Assembly: GCA_937937835.1 (NCBI GenBank)
Contig: CALDBJ010000045.1
Span: 1 to 36,709, forward strand
Direction: 5' to 3'
Source: an uncultured Collinsella sp.
GTDB taxonomy: Bacteria; Actinomycetota; Coriobacteriia; Coriobacteriales; Coriobacteriaceae
Length of the DNA: 36,709 nucleotides
Shown: positions 8,844-15,088 of the stretch, piece after piece
Layout: every line of letters begins with the position of its first letter
How positions within the stretch are numbered: the stretch's first letter is position 1
Translations under genes and position numbers: made by a program
The notes under the pieces: model-generated
What the model was told of the DNA's origin: nothing
The model's input: only the letters and a program-made list of their open reading frames with translations
Databases searched by the model: none

Positions 8844-9722
8844 CTAGCGCTCGACAAATGCCTCGATATCACTCAGTAGGCGCTTTGCCTCCTGGCGGCC
8901 CTGAATATACAGGTCGAGGAGCTTTGCCGAATCGTGCTCAACGTGACCGACCTCGACCGGCTTTTGCGGAGCAACGACCAGCGCGCGGCCCTCGCGCTCA
9001 TACTTCCACAGATGCATGCGCTGAATGTTATAGCGGTCGTGGCGCGTCTCGATAGCCTCGAGCAGGTAGGGATAGTCGGCATAGCGGGCGCGTGCGGCGG
9101 GCATAAACTCGTAGGGCTTTTTCTCGTACGAGCGGTCCTGCGTGACAATGACAACCGCGCGATCGAAGCCCGCCTCCTCCAGCACGTGCTCGATAGGAAC
9201 CGAATCGGCTACGCCGCCGTCGACGTATTTGTGCCCGTCAATCTCGACCGGCGGCGTCACCAGCGGCAGCGACGTCGAGGCGCGAACAGCGTCGAGGTCA
9301 AGTACGGCGCTTTTGACCGGCAGGTACGTGGCGGTTCCAAAAAGCATGTCCGTCGCGACGGCGTACATCTCGATGGGGCTCGCGTCGAACGTCTCGTTGT
9401 CAAAGGGATCCAGGCGGTCCTGGACATCGTTGAAGATAAAGTCGTAACCCACAATGGAACCCGTGGACGCAAACGATGCAGCGCCCATGAAGCGGCTGTC
9501 GTTGCAGAAAGCCAGGTTGATGCGGTTGGCACGGCCGATCTGGTGCGACTTGTAGTTCACGCCGTTGAGGGTGCCGGCCGATACGCCATATACCGCCGGA
9601 ATCTCGACGCCAGCCTCCATGAGAACGTCGAGCACGCCCGCAGTAAACTGCCCGCGGAAGCTGCCGCCCTCCAAAACGAGCGCGACCTTGCCAGCGTTCT
9701 TTGCCTTATCTTCTGCAGTCAT
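8844..9722 (-). CDS. patatin-like phospholipase family protein
   Basis: This 292-residue protein is a predicted serine hydrolase of the patatin family (lipid acyl hydrolases with a Ser-Asp dyad). The oxyanion-hole loop is LEGGSFRGQFTAGVL (17-31), the nucleophile elbow GVSAG (46-50) places the serine at 48, and the catalytic aspartate is in YVDGGVADSVP near residue 167. It most resembles the YjjU-like bacterial group, which is cytoplasmic; no signal peptide is visible. The ATG is supported by GGAGGT 5 bases upstream. It is a single gene upstream of the rplM promoter, with the hairpin repeat array on its other side. The physiological substrate cannot be told. Confidence 0.9.
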   Translation of the reverse strand: MTAEDKAKNAGKVALVLEGGSFRGQFTAGVLDVLMEAGVEIPAVYGVSAGTLNGVNYKSHQIGRANRINLAFCNDSRFMGAASFASTGSIVGYDFIFNDVQDRLDPFDNETFDASPIEMYAVATDMLFGTATYLPVKSAVLDLDAVRASTSLPLVTPPVEIDGHKYVDGGVADSVPIEHVLEEAGFDRAVVIVTQDRSYEKKPYEFMPAARARYADYPYLLEAIETRHDRYNIQRMHLWKYEREGRALVVAPQKPVEVGHVEHDSAKLLDLYIQGRQEAKRLLSDIEAFVER

Positions 9723-9809
9723 GTTGACCTCCTGCGATTGCGTTTTGGCTTTCTTCTACCCAGTTTTGGGATGGCGAGCGCGCAGGTTTTTCAAGGCGGC
9801 AGGTGAAGC

Positions 9810-10140
9810 GGAAAGTGTGTCCCAGTTTGAGGCGAGATTCCGGGATGCGCTTTCCGCTTGGACCGCCGCTGGGAAAGCGCGTCCCGTTCTGAGCGCGGAT
9901 TCCGGGATGAACTTTCCGCTAGCCATTCATTTGGAAACTGCATCCCATTCCGAACGAGGATTCCGGGATGTACTTTCCGCTTGAGCTGCCATTGGGAAAG
10001 CATATCCCACTCTACGGCTCGATTCCGGGTCGCAGTTTCCGCTTGAGGCATCATCCGGAAACTACATCCCAGTCTGAGCGCGGATTCCGGGACGCGCTTT
10101 CCGCCTGGGCTGCCATCGGGAAAGCGCATCCCACCCTGCG
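9810..10140. repeat. tandem array of about 62-bp hairpin repeats
   Basis: Six arms of the type GGAAAGCGCATCCC (starting 9810, 9872, 9933, 9995, 10057, 10119) alternate with five arms of the type GGGATGCGCTTTCC (starting 9842, 9904, 9965, 10027, 10089). The period is 61-62 bases. Each GGGAT arm can pair with the following GGAAA arm over a 15-17 base loop that often reads GCTTGnnnTGCCAT. Pairing covers 11 to 14 of 14 positions. In the fourth hairpin (10027/10057) the CTTTCC/GGAAAG pair is replaced by GTTTCC/GGAAAC, a compensated change. The linker (about 17 bases, often TCTGAGCGCGGATTCC) is also conserved. No gene is supported across it. Confidence 0.88.
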
Positions 10141-10164
10141 TTGCTGCGGCATTTTCTTTACGTC

Positions 10165-10409
10165 CGCGCCCTGCACAGAGTTCGATTCTCCGCGGTGCGG
10201 GAGGGGATCCGTTGATGCGGCGCATGGCCGGCTGAGATTCGATAAACATCGCATCCATATTGAGCTGATAGTTTGCGCGGAGAATCCGCGTGTTCGCTTC
10301 GCGAACCCGCACCGGCTTCGGCCGCCTGCCGGCGTCCTCGCCCGCTCGCTACAAACGCTCCGCGTTTGTTTAACGCTCGCGCCCTGCACAGAGTTCGATT
10401 CTCCGCGGT
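10165..10409. repeat. 32-bp direct repeats carrying an ssrA T-arm sequence
   Basis: An identical 32-base sequence lies at 10165-10196 and 10378-10409. Each copy contains GAGTTCGATTCTCCGCG (10178-10194 and 10391-10407), the same 17 bases as the T-arm/acceptor side of the adjacent tmRNA but on the opposite strand. Between them is a GC-rich, hairpin-dense 181-base stretch with GTTCGC-TTC-GCGAAC and ACAAACG-CTCCG-CGTTTGT, and a third fragment (GCGCGGAGAATC, 10275-10286) in ssrA orientation. The copies look like remnants of attachment sites or duplications of the ssrA 3' end. No integrase gene is present in the window. Confidence 0.7.
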
Positions 10410-10420
10410 ACGGACTGGAA

Positions 10421-10456
10421 ATAAAAAGGCAGGTAGATATAAGTATCTACCTGCCT
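10421..10456 (-). terminator. intrinsic terminator of ssrA
   Basis: On the minus strand a perfect 13-bp stem (10427-10439 with 10444-10456, loop CTTA) is followed by TTTTTAT. It begins 9 bases past the mature CCA end of the tmRNA. Confidence 0.93.
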
Positions 10457-10464
10457 GTAACTAT

Positions 10465-10828
10465 TGGTGGAGGCGCGGAGAATCGAACTCCGGTCCACGA
10501 AAGCCCCCTGATTGGCATCTCCAAGCTCAGTCGCTGGTTTAGTCTCGGACGCTTTGCGCGCAGCGACACGCTCGCGGCGTCCTAACCGGTTCGGTCTTAG
10601 CCTGCGCCATACCGATTACGTGCGCAGGAGCATTCCCCTAAAATGACGTCGCGCCGGTGTCGGGGAAATCACCGGGTTGACGCGCCGCTATAAACTAAGC
10701 AGCGAGAGCCATAGGCTCAAAAGAAGAGTTGTTGTCAATTCAATTTGACGGTACCCCTGTTTAACGAGGCGAGGAGACCTCGGCTTGCTTCCTCTCTCAG
10801 AGCTATCGTGTCGAAACCAGTCGCCCCC
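10465..10828 (-). ncRNA. ssrA: transfer-messenger RNA (tmRNA)
   Basis: The 364-base RNA rescues stalled ribosomes by acting as tRNA-Ala and then as mRNA for a degradation tag. The 5' end GGGGGCG (10822-10828) pairs with CGCCTCC (10469-10475) to form the 7-bp acceptor with one G-U pair, and ACCA is encoded at 10465-10468. The D-loop-like start GACTGGTTTCGAC and the T-arm CGGAG-TTCGATT-CTCCG are intact. The tag frame (10695-10736) encodes DNNSSFEPMALAA followed by TAG, with the expected hydrophobic ALAA end. The gene has its own terminator. Downstream of it lie partial copies of its 3' end. Confidence 0.96.
10695..10736 (-). other. tmRNA proteolysis-tag reading frame
   Basis: Codons GAC AAC AAC TCT TCT TTT GAG CCT ATG GCT CTC GCT GCT TAG encode DNNSSFEPMALAA. 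I take GAC as the resume codon because the frame before it does not resemble known tags; the exact resume position is inferred. The ALAA end fits recognition by ClpXP-type proteases. Confidence 0.8.
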
Positions 10829-10924
10829 GAATGTCGGGAAAGTCTGGATGGTATTGGGCACGAGCACCCAACACCCGTCGACTTTTCAAGGAACATACGG
10901 GGCGAGCCCCGCTTGTGGAGTGTT

Positions 10925-10933
10925 ATCTTACCA
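10925..10933 (-). promoter_or_regulatory. possible extended -10 promoter of ssrA
   Basis: On the minus strand TGG-TAAGAT forms an extended -10 element (TAAGAT at 10925-10930) about 97 bases before the mature tmRNA 5' end. No good -35 is seen. The precursor would carry a leader with a CGGGGC-GA-GCCCCG hairpin, to be removed by RNase P. Confidence 0.35.
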
Positions 10934-11023
10934 CGTTCTGAAAGCGGACAGCTGTTCTATGCACGAGCTGTGAAGACCCCAATGTGCGCCGCACTTCGCA
11001 CTTTTGCTACCGATTGCGTCACG

Positions 11024-11029
11024 TATATT
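11024..11029 (+). promoter_or_regulatory. possible -10 element upstream of the 144-aa unknown gene
   Basis: TATATT lies 36 bases before the ATG at 11066. No good -35 is visible at 16-18 bases, so the call rests on position and AT content only. Confidence 0.3.
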
Positions 11030-11065
11030 TTCGCCAAGCAAAATTGACCCGTCGAAAGGACCGTT

Positions 11066-11500
11066 ATGGATACCAAGCAGCAACTCGTCAATGCCCTCGC
11101 AGGCCTGGGCTCAACCATTACCGAAGCTATGGATGTCATCGAAGGCTTTGTCCCCTGCGGACATCCCGCCCTCACGGTTTCGAACGCCCTTGTTGCGCTG
11201 GACGCTGACGATGATGCAGCTCTCGCCCAGCAGCTTGAGACCGTCGAGGGCTTTATCGACCACGTGAGCGAAAACCGCGGCGTGACCGCCTACCACGGCG
11301 TCGACGTCGAGCTCGCGGGTCCCAAAGCCGATCTGTTCGCAGCAATCCGCGAGGTAGGCGCCCTTATGCAGACCGCAGGCGTCAAGAACACCCAGGTCAA
11401 TGAGTGGGTCTACCGCAGTCTGGCAGCACTCGACAGCTCCGACGAAAAGGCCGCCGAAAAGCTCGCAGAAAGTCCCGCCATCAAGGCCGAGCTTTTGTAA
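11066..11500 (+). CDS. hypothetical protein, 144 aa, predicted all-helical
   Basis: I do not recognise this family. The protein is acidic and rich in Ala, Glu, Leu and Asp, without a signal peptide, membrane segment or obvious catalytic motif. The sequence reads as a series of amphipathic helices, for example TKQQLVNALAGLGSTITEAM (3-22) and SSDEKAAEKLAESPAIKAEL at the end. A small CGHP motif lies near residues 31-34. It is very probably real: AAAGGA lies 6 bases before the ATG, the codon use matches the neighbours, and it is followed by a strong hairpin. It stands alone between the divergent ssrA and the converging toxin-antitoxin operon. Confidence 0.75.
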   Translation: MDTKQQLVNALAGLGSTITEAMDVIEGFVPCGHPALTVSNALVALDADDDAALAQQLETVEGFIDHVSENRGVTAYHGVDVELAGPKADLFAAIREVGALMQTAGVKNTQVNEWVYRSLAALDSSDEKAAEKLAESPAIKAELL

Positions 11501-11509
11501 ATAGCAGAC

Positions 11510-11546
11510 GCGGGCCCCTTGGCGCATCGTCGTCCAAGAGGCCCGC
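11510..11546. terminator. hairpin between converging genes (T-poor terminator)
   Basis: Thirteen-base arms (11510-11522 and 11534-11546) flank an 11-base loop. On the minus strand all 13 positions pair (one G-U), on the plus strand there is one C-A mismatch, so it fits best as the end of the toxin-antitoxin transcript. Neither side has a proper T-tract. Confidence 0.55.
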
Positions 11547-11558
11547 AAACAGTTCGCG

Positions 11559-12074
11559 TCAACCGATAGCCGCGCCGCCGCGTTCGACCAAAGCCAGAAT
11601 CGGCATCATTTGACGAGGTGTCTTTGCTGCAAGATCGGCATGTTCGAGCAGCTTGCGATCGTTAGTTACCAAGTAATCAACCTGGGCGCGTTTGCATGCG
11701 GCGAGTACCAAGTTGTCCTCGTAATCGCGATGGAGCGCTAAGTATTTGTCGGCCAGCCAAAGGTCCGACGCATCTACACCCACGGCCGTGGCGTTTTCGG
11801 TCATGTTCCGAACAAATGCCAGCGCCGCCTCGCCAATCGCGCGGGCAGAAGCCTCGTCGAGCGCTCCCCCGCTGGCAAGAACGCTACGCTTCAGCTCGTG
11901 TTGGACAACGTACAGCACGTCCTTGACAATATGCACCGGGAAGAACAGCAACGCCCCCGTCTCTGTCGCCTGCCCAATAAACGCACGCGCGGCAAGCGAC
12001 TCGGCATGGTCGACGCAAAACGAATCAACCCATACGTTGGCGTCCACCATGATCTTGAGAGGCGTCCCACTCAC
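11559..12074 (-). CDS. PIN-domain toxin (VapC-like ribonuclease)
   Basis: PIN-domain toxins are metal-dependent RNases that cut tRNA or rRNA when their antitoxin is lost. The acidic active-site residues are in place: D11 in IMVDANVWVD, the D117/E119/D120 cluster in RDYEDNLVLAAC, and D139 in YLVTNDRKLL. At 171 residues it is somewhat longer than most VapC proteins. The start is GTG, which overlaps the antitoxin stop codon as GTGA, so translation is coupled. The pairing of a PIN toxin with a RelB/DinJ-like antitoxin is a mixed combination. The target RNA cannot be predicted. Confidence 0.85.
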   Translation of the reverse strand: MSGTPLKIMVDANVWVDSFCVDHAESLAARAFIGQATETGALLFFPVHIVKDVLYVVQHELKRSVLASGGALDEASARAIGEAALAFVRNMTENATAVGVDASDLWLADKYLALHRDYEDNLVLAACKRAQVDYLVTNDRKLLEHADLAAKTPRQMMPILALVERGGAAIG

Positions 12075-12406
12075 TGGATCATCCCCTTTTGGCGATAATG
12101 CTCATCCATGGCTTCGGAATAGATTGTGTCCCAACCGCGATCGTCGGATACGGGCGACGTAGCGATGCCCAAATCTGCATAAAGCCGGTCTGCCGCTGCC
12201 CACGACGCGGCGAACGGAGTGTCGGGTGCGACGGTCTGTTGCCGGCCATCAACGGCAGACAGCACTTCCTCACACTGCCCGCCACCCTGTGCGACCTTGG
12301 CCACGACCTTTTTGATGAGCTCGGGCAGTGACCTGCCCGAAAGCTGTAGCGCTTCCTCGGCGCGCTCTTTAACCGAGCGATCTACGCGAACATTCACCTG
12401 CGCCAT
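12071..12406 (-). CDS. RelB/DinJ-type antitoxin
   Basis: The N-terminal MAQVNVRVDRSVKERAEEAL is a ribbon-helix-helix DNA-binding start of the RelB/DinJ type, followed by SGRSLPELIKKVVAKVAQ. The acidic C-terminal half, ending HYRQKGMIQ, probably wraps and blocks the toxin. I chose the ATG at 12404-12406 because family members begin MA.VNVR, although its ribosome site is weak. A GTG six codons upstream, behind GGGAG, is an alternative that would add VGAVSG. The toxin gene overlaps its 3' end by 4 bases. A palindrome over the upstream promoter suggests the protein represses its own operon. Confidence 0.82.
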   Translation of the reverse strand: MAQVNVRVDRSVKERAEEALQLSGRSLPELIKKVVAKVAQGGGQCEEVLSAVDGRQQTVAPDTPFAASWAAADRLYADLGIATSPVSDDRGWDTIYSEAMDEHYRQKGMIQ

Positions 12407-12445
12407 GCCGCTAACAGCACCCACGTCGATCCCGCTCCCTTCAAT

Positions 12446-12493
12446 TGCTAGCCATGCTAGCACCACTTTATAGAGAAGCTAGCAAATGGTCAA
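12446..12493 (-). promoter_or_regulatory. promoter and palindromic operator of the toxin-antitoxin operon
   Basis: On the minus strand TTGACC (12488-12493) and TATAAA (12467-12472) are 15 bases apart. A perfect inverted repeat TGCTAGC-CAT-GCTAGCA (12446-12462) lies over the expected start point, and a third GCTAGCA half-site lies in the -35/-10 spacer (12478-12484). Such repeats are typical binding sites for ribbon-helix-helix antitoxins. Confidence 0.6.
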
Positions 12494-12497
12494 ATGC

Positions 12498-12543
12498 AAA
12501 AGGCCTGCGCCCGGACGACACCGATGCCGTCTGGGCGCAGGCC
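12498..12543 (-). terminator. intrinsic terminator of the P-type ATPase operon
   Basis: On the minus strand an 11-bp GGCCTGCGCCC stem plus four more inner pairs (one mismatch) closes a 10-base loop (12502-12543) and is followed by TTTT. It sits 24 bases past the ATPase stop codon and abuts the toxin-antitoxin promoter. Confidence 0.88.
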
Positions 12544-12567
12544 AGATAACGTGGGCGAACACGTCTG

Positions 12568-14643
12568 CTAACGCAGGTACGCCTTTGCGTTGCTCAGGCT
12601 GTAGGCGATCGTTGAGCCGTTGTGCAGCAGTGACGACGTCTGCGGAGTAATCATGCCGGTAATACCCAATGCCAACAGCGCCGAGTTGGTGAGCATCACC
12701 TTGGAATATGAACTCGTCAGACGGTCGATAAGCCCCTGGCTCATGCGGCGCAGGCGCACGATCGCGGCCAGATCCGTATCTGTCAGGATGATATCGGCGA
12801 CCTCCTTGGCGATGTCGCTTCCGCCACCCATCGCCAGGCCCACGTCGGCCAAACCGAGCGCCGGCGAATCGTTGACGCCGTCGCCCACCATGGCAACGTG
12901 GCGCCCCTCGCTCTTAATGCGCTCCACATAAGCGTACTTATCCTCGGGCAGCAGCTCGGCCTTAAACTCGTCGACCCCCGCCTCTCGCGCAATGCGCTCG
13001 GCCGTGCGTTCGGAGTCGCCCGTAAGCATAACGACATGTTTGACGCCCAGCGAATGCAGATCGGCGATGGCCTCGCGCACTCCGGGCTTGAGCGGATCCT
13101 CGATACCGAGCACGCCCACAACGGTACCATCGACCGCCAGATACAGCGGCGACAGGCCCTGCATCTGGCGGTCGATTTGCTCCTTAATGTCGGACTCGAG
13201 CTGCGCGCCCTCATCGTCGAATACAAAGTGCGCGGAACCGATGATGGCGCGACGTCCTTCGATGGACGAAGCGATGCCGTGTGCCACGATGTACTCGACG
13301 GCAGCATGGCGCTCGCGGTGCTCGAGCCCGCGCTCGCGTGCCGCATTGACCACGGCGCGCGCCACCGGATGCGGGAAATGCTCCTCCAAGCAAGCGGAAA
13401 GGCGCAGGATCTCGTCCTCGCTCCAGCCATCGGTCGTGAGCACGCAAGCTAGACGCGGCTGCGCCTCGGTGAGCGTGCCGGTCTTATCAAACACAATGGT
13501 GTCGGCCTTGGCAAACGACTCAAAGTACTTGGCGCCCTTGACCATCACGCCCATCTTGGCGGCGTCGCTCATGGCAGTCATAACGGCGACGGAACCCGTG
13601 AGCTTGAGTGCGCACGAGTAGTCGACCATCAACGCCGCTGAGGTCTTGATGAGGCTACGGGTGGTGAGCGCGACAAGGCCCGCGAGCAGGAAGTTCCACG
13701 GGACGATCTTGTTGGCGAGGTCTTCCATGTGCGACTGGCCCTCGGACTTGAGCGAGTCGGCCGTCTGCACGAGCGAGACGATCGAGCGCAGTTTGGTTTG
13801 CGCCGTATTGGCGCGCACACGCACCAAGATGCTGCCGTCTTCCACGACGGTGCCGGCGAACACGTCGTCGCCTGCGCTGCGCTCGACGGCCAGCGGCTCG
13901 CCGGTCAGGGTCGCTTGGTTGACCATGGCGCTCCCCTGCTCGACCACGCCGTCGATGCAGATAGACATGCCGGTGCGCACGGCGACCAAATCGCCGGGCT
14001 CGAGCTCGGTCGCAGCAACGCTTACCTCGGTGTCGCCGACGACCTTTTGCGCCTTGTCGGGCACATCGAGCAGCGAGTTGATGAGCTCGTTTTCGCTCAT
14101 GGCGCGGGTGTAGTCCTCGAGCAGCTCGCCCACGTTGAGCAGGAACATTGTCTGGCCCGCGGTGTCGACATCACGCTTGACGAACGAAATGCCGATGGCC
14201 GAAGCGTCGAGCACGGGAACGGTCAGGCGCGGCTGCGCCAGCTCATGAAGGGCAGCGCGCAAAAATGCCATGTAACCGGCCACGACAAATACCGCACGCA
14301 AAGGCGTCGGCAAGAACCAGCGACGTGCGTAATGAGCACCGACGAGTGTCGCCAGATCCATAACGAGTTTGTGCTTGCGCGGCTCGAGTTGCATCACGTA
14401 GCCCGACTTGGCATCGGCGATAGCTTGAGCATCGAGTGCGCCCAAGGCGTCGAGCACGCTCGCGCGGCGTGGCTCGTCGTACTCCAGCGCCATCTGGCCA
14501 ATGCGGCCATACACGCGCACCCTGTGCACGCCGTCGATATCGCCGCTGAGCTTAAGAAGTGCATCGAGATCGCTCTCTGGCACAGGACCCGCCAATTGAA
14601 GACGGGTCCTGCCGGGGATCTCGCTAATAATCGAGAATCTCAT
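12568..14643 (-). CDS. heavy-metal P1B-type ATPase with S-C transport motif
   Basis: The 691-residue membrane pump should move a metal ion across the cytoplasmic membrane at the cost of ATP. The P-type motifs are complete: TLTGEP (245-250), the phosphorylated DKTGT (386-390), HFPHPVARAV in the nucleotide domain, and MVGDGVNDSPA near residue 590. The membrane motif, normally CPC, SPC or TPC in P1B pumps, reads YSCALK (342-347), with no proline. The N-terminal 70 residues look like a degenerate HMA-type domain without the CxxC metal site. Few transmembrane helices are visible before the actuator domain. It is preceded, 18 bases away, by a DUF6110-like gene, a common partner of such pumps. The ion is unknown. 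Confidence 0.85.
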   Translation of the reverse strand: MRFSIISEIPGRTRLQLAGPVPESDLDALLKLSGDIDGVHRVRVYGRIGQMALEYDEPRRASVLDALGALDAQAIADAKSGYVMQLEPRKHKLVMDLATLVGAHYARRWFLPTPLRAVFVVAGYMAFLRAALHELAQPRLTVPVLDASAIGISFVKRDVDTAGQTMFLLNVGELLEDYTRAMSENELINSLLDVPDKAQKVVGDTEVSVAATELEPGDLVAVRTGMSICIDGVVEQGSAMVNQATLTGEPLAVERSAGDDVFAGTVVEDGSILVRVRANTAQTKLRSIVSLVQTADSLKSEGQSHMEDLANKIVPWNFLLAGLVALTTRSLIKTSAALMVDYSCALKLTGSVAVMTAMSDAAKMGVMVKGAKYFESFAKADTIVFDKTGTLTEAQPRLACVLTTDGWSEDEILRLSACLEEHFPHPVARAVVNAARERGLEHRERHAAVEYIVAHGIASSIEGRRAIIGSAHFVFDDEGAQLESDIKEQIDRQMQGLSPLYLAVDGTVVGVLGIEDPLKPGVREAIADLHSLGVKHVVMLTGDSERTAERIAREAGVDEFKAELLPEDKYAYVERIKSEGRHVAMVGDGVNDSPALGLADVGLAMGGGSDIAKEVADIILTDTDLAAIVRLRRMSQGLIDRLTSSYSKVMLTNSALLALGITGMITPQTSSLLHNGSTIAYSLSNAKAYLR

Positions 14644-14661
14644 AGTTTGTGCCTGGGAGCG

Positions 14662-14907
14662 TTACTCGGCTGCCTCGTCAGCAGCGGACTCGCTCTGGGT
14701 GATGTAGGCAGCCTCGGCAACCATGTCGTCGACATTAGCCTTGGCCTGCTCGACCATGTCCTGGTAGCCGTTCTTGATGCGCATGCCGCACGCGATACCC
14801 TGCACGCAGGCATTCTTGACCGGAGCGCTGGTAAGCAGCTTGATGCCGGCCGTGCCAAGCAGAAAACCGCCACCGACAAGCAGGGTATTGAACGTCGACT
14901 TCTTCAT
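14662..14907 (-). CDS. DUF6110-like small membrane protein, partner of the P-type ATPase
   Basis: This 81-residue protein starts MKKSTFNTLL, has one glycine-rich membrane segment (about residues 9-25, LLVGGGFLLGTAGIKLL), then APVKNACVQGIACGMRIKNG with two cysteines, and an acidic Ala/Glu tail. It resembles the DUF6110 proteins encoded next to heavy-metal P-type ATPases in Clostridia and Coriobacteria. The two Cys residues could bind metal, but this is an inference. The ATG at 14905-14907 follows AGGGAGAAG; a longer frame upstream lacks a ribosome site. It is the first gene of the operon with the ATPase. Confidence 0.72.
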   Translation of the reverse strand: MKKSTFNTLLVGGGFLLGTAGIKLLTSAPVKNACVQGIACGMRIKNGYQDMVEQAKANVDDMVAEAAYITQSESAADEAAE

Positions 14908-15010
14908 GTTGCTTCTCCCTTTTGCAGCATTGGACGCGGCACGGTGCCTCAGCACCCGAGTAAACAAGTTTGCTCGAGCACACTTTTGAGGCTAGTTTAG
15001 TATAATTATT

Positions 15011-15039
15011 TGGTCAACAACGGCTAACTTTTTGGAAAC
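15011..15039 (-). promoter_or_regulatory. possible promoter of the DUF6110-ATPase operon
   Basis: On the minus strand TATACT is preceded by TTAGCC at 17 bases, within the AT-rich stretch just upstream of the small membrane protein gene. The -10 is good and the -35 weak; positions are approximate to a few bases. Confidence 0.35.
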
Positions 15040-15058
15040 TATGGGGGTGAACTCAATA

Positions 15059-15083
15059 TGACAAAGGGACTGTCCCTTTGTCA
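15059..15083. other. near-perfect palindrome after the ABC transporter gene
   Basis: TGACAAAGGGAC and GTCCCTTTGTCA are perfect 12-base arms around a single central T. The element lies 5 bases past the stop codon of the ABC gene and lacks a T-tract. I believe similar sequences are scattered in Coriobacteriia genomes, but I cannot verify this here. It may act as a terminator or be a repeat family member. Confidence 0.6.
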
Positions 15084-15088
15084 CACTC

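Noticed and set aside
9810..10140. CRISPR array
   Set aside because: The units are inverted arms with conserved loop and linker. There are no identical direct repeats with unique spacers and no cas genes in the window.
10165..10200. A tRNA gene from the GTTCGATTC T-arm sequence
   Set aside because: No D-arm, anticodon arm or matching acceptor stem exists around either copy; the T-stem has a mismatch. They are partial copies of the ssrA end.
9791..10312. A 173-codon minus-strand frame over the hairpin array
   Set aside because: Its repeated peptide pattern arises from the DNA repeat; the period of 61-62 is not a multiple of three and no ribosome site precedes it.
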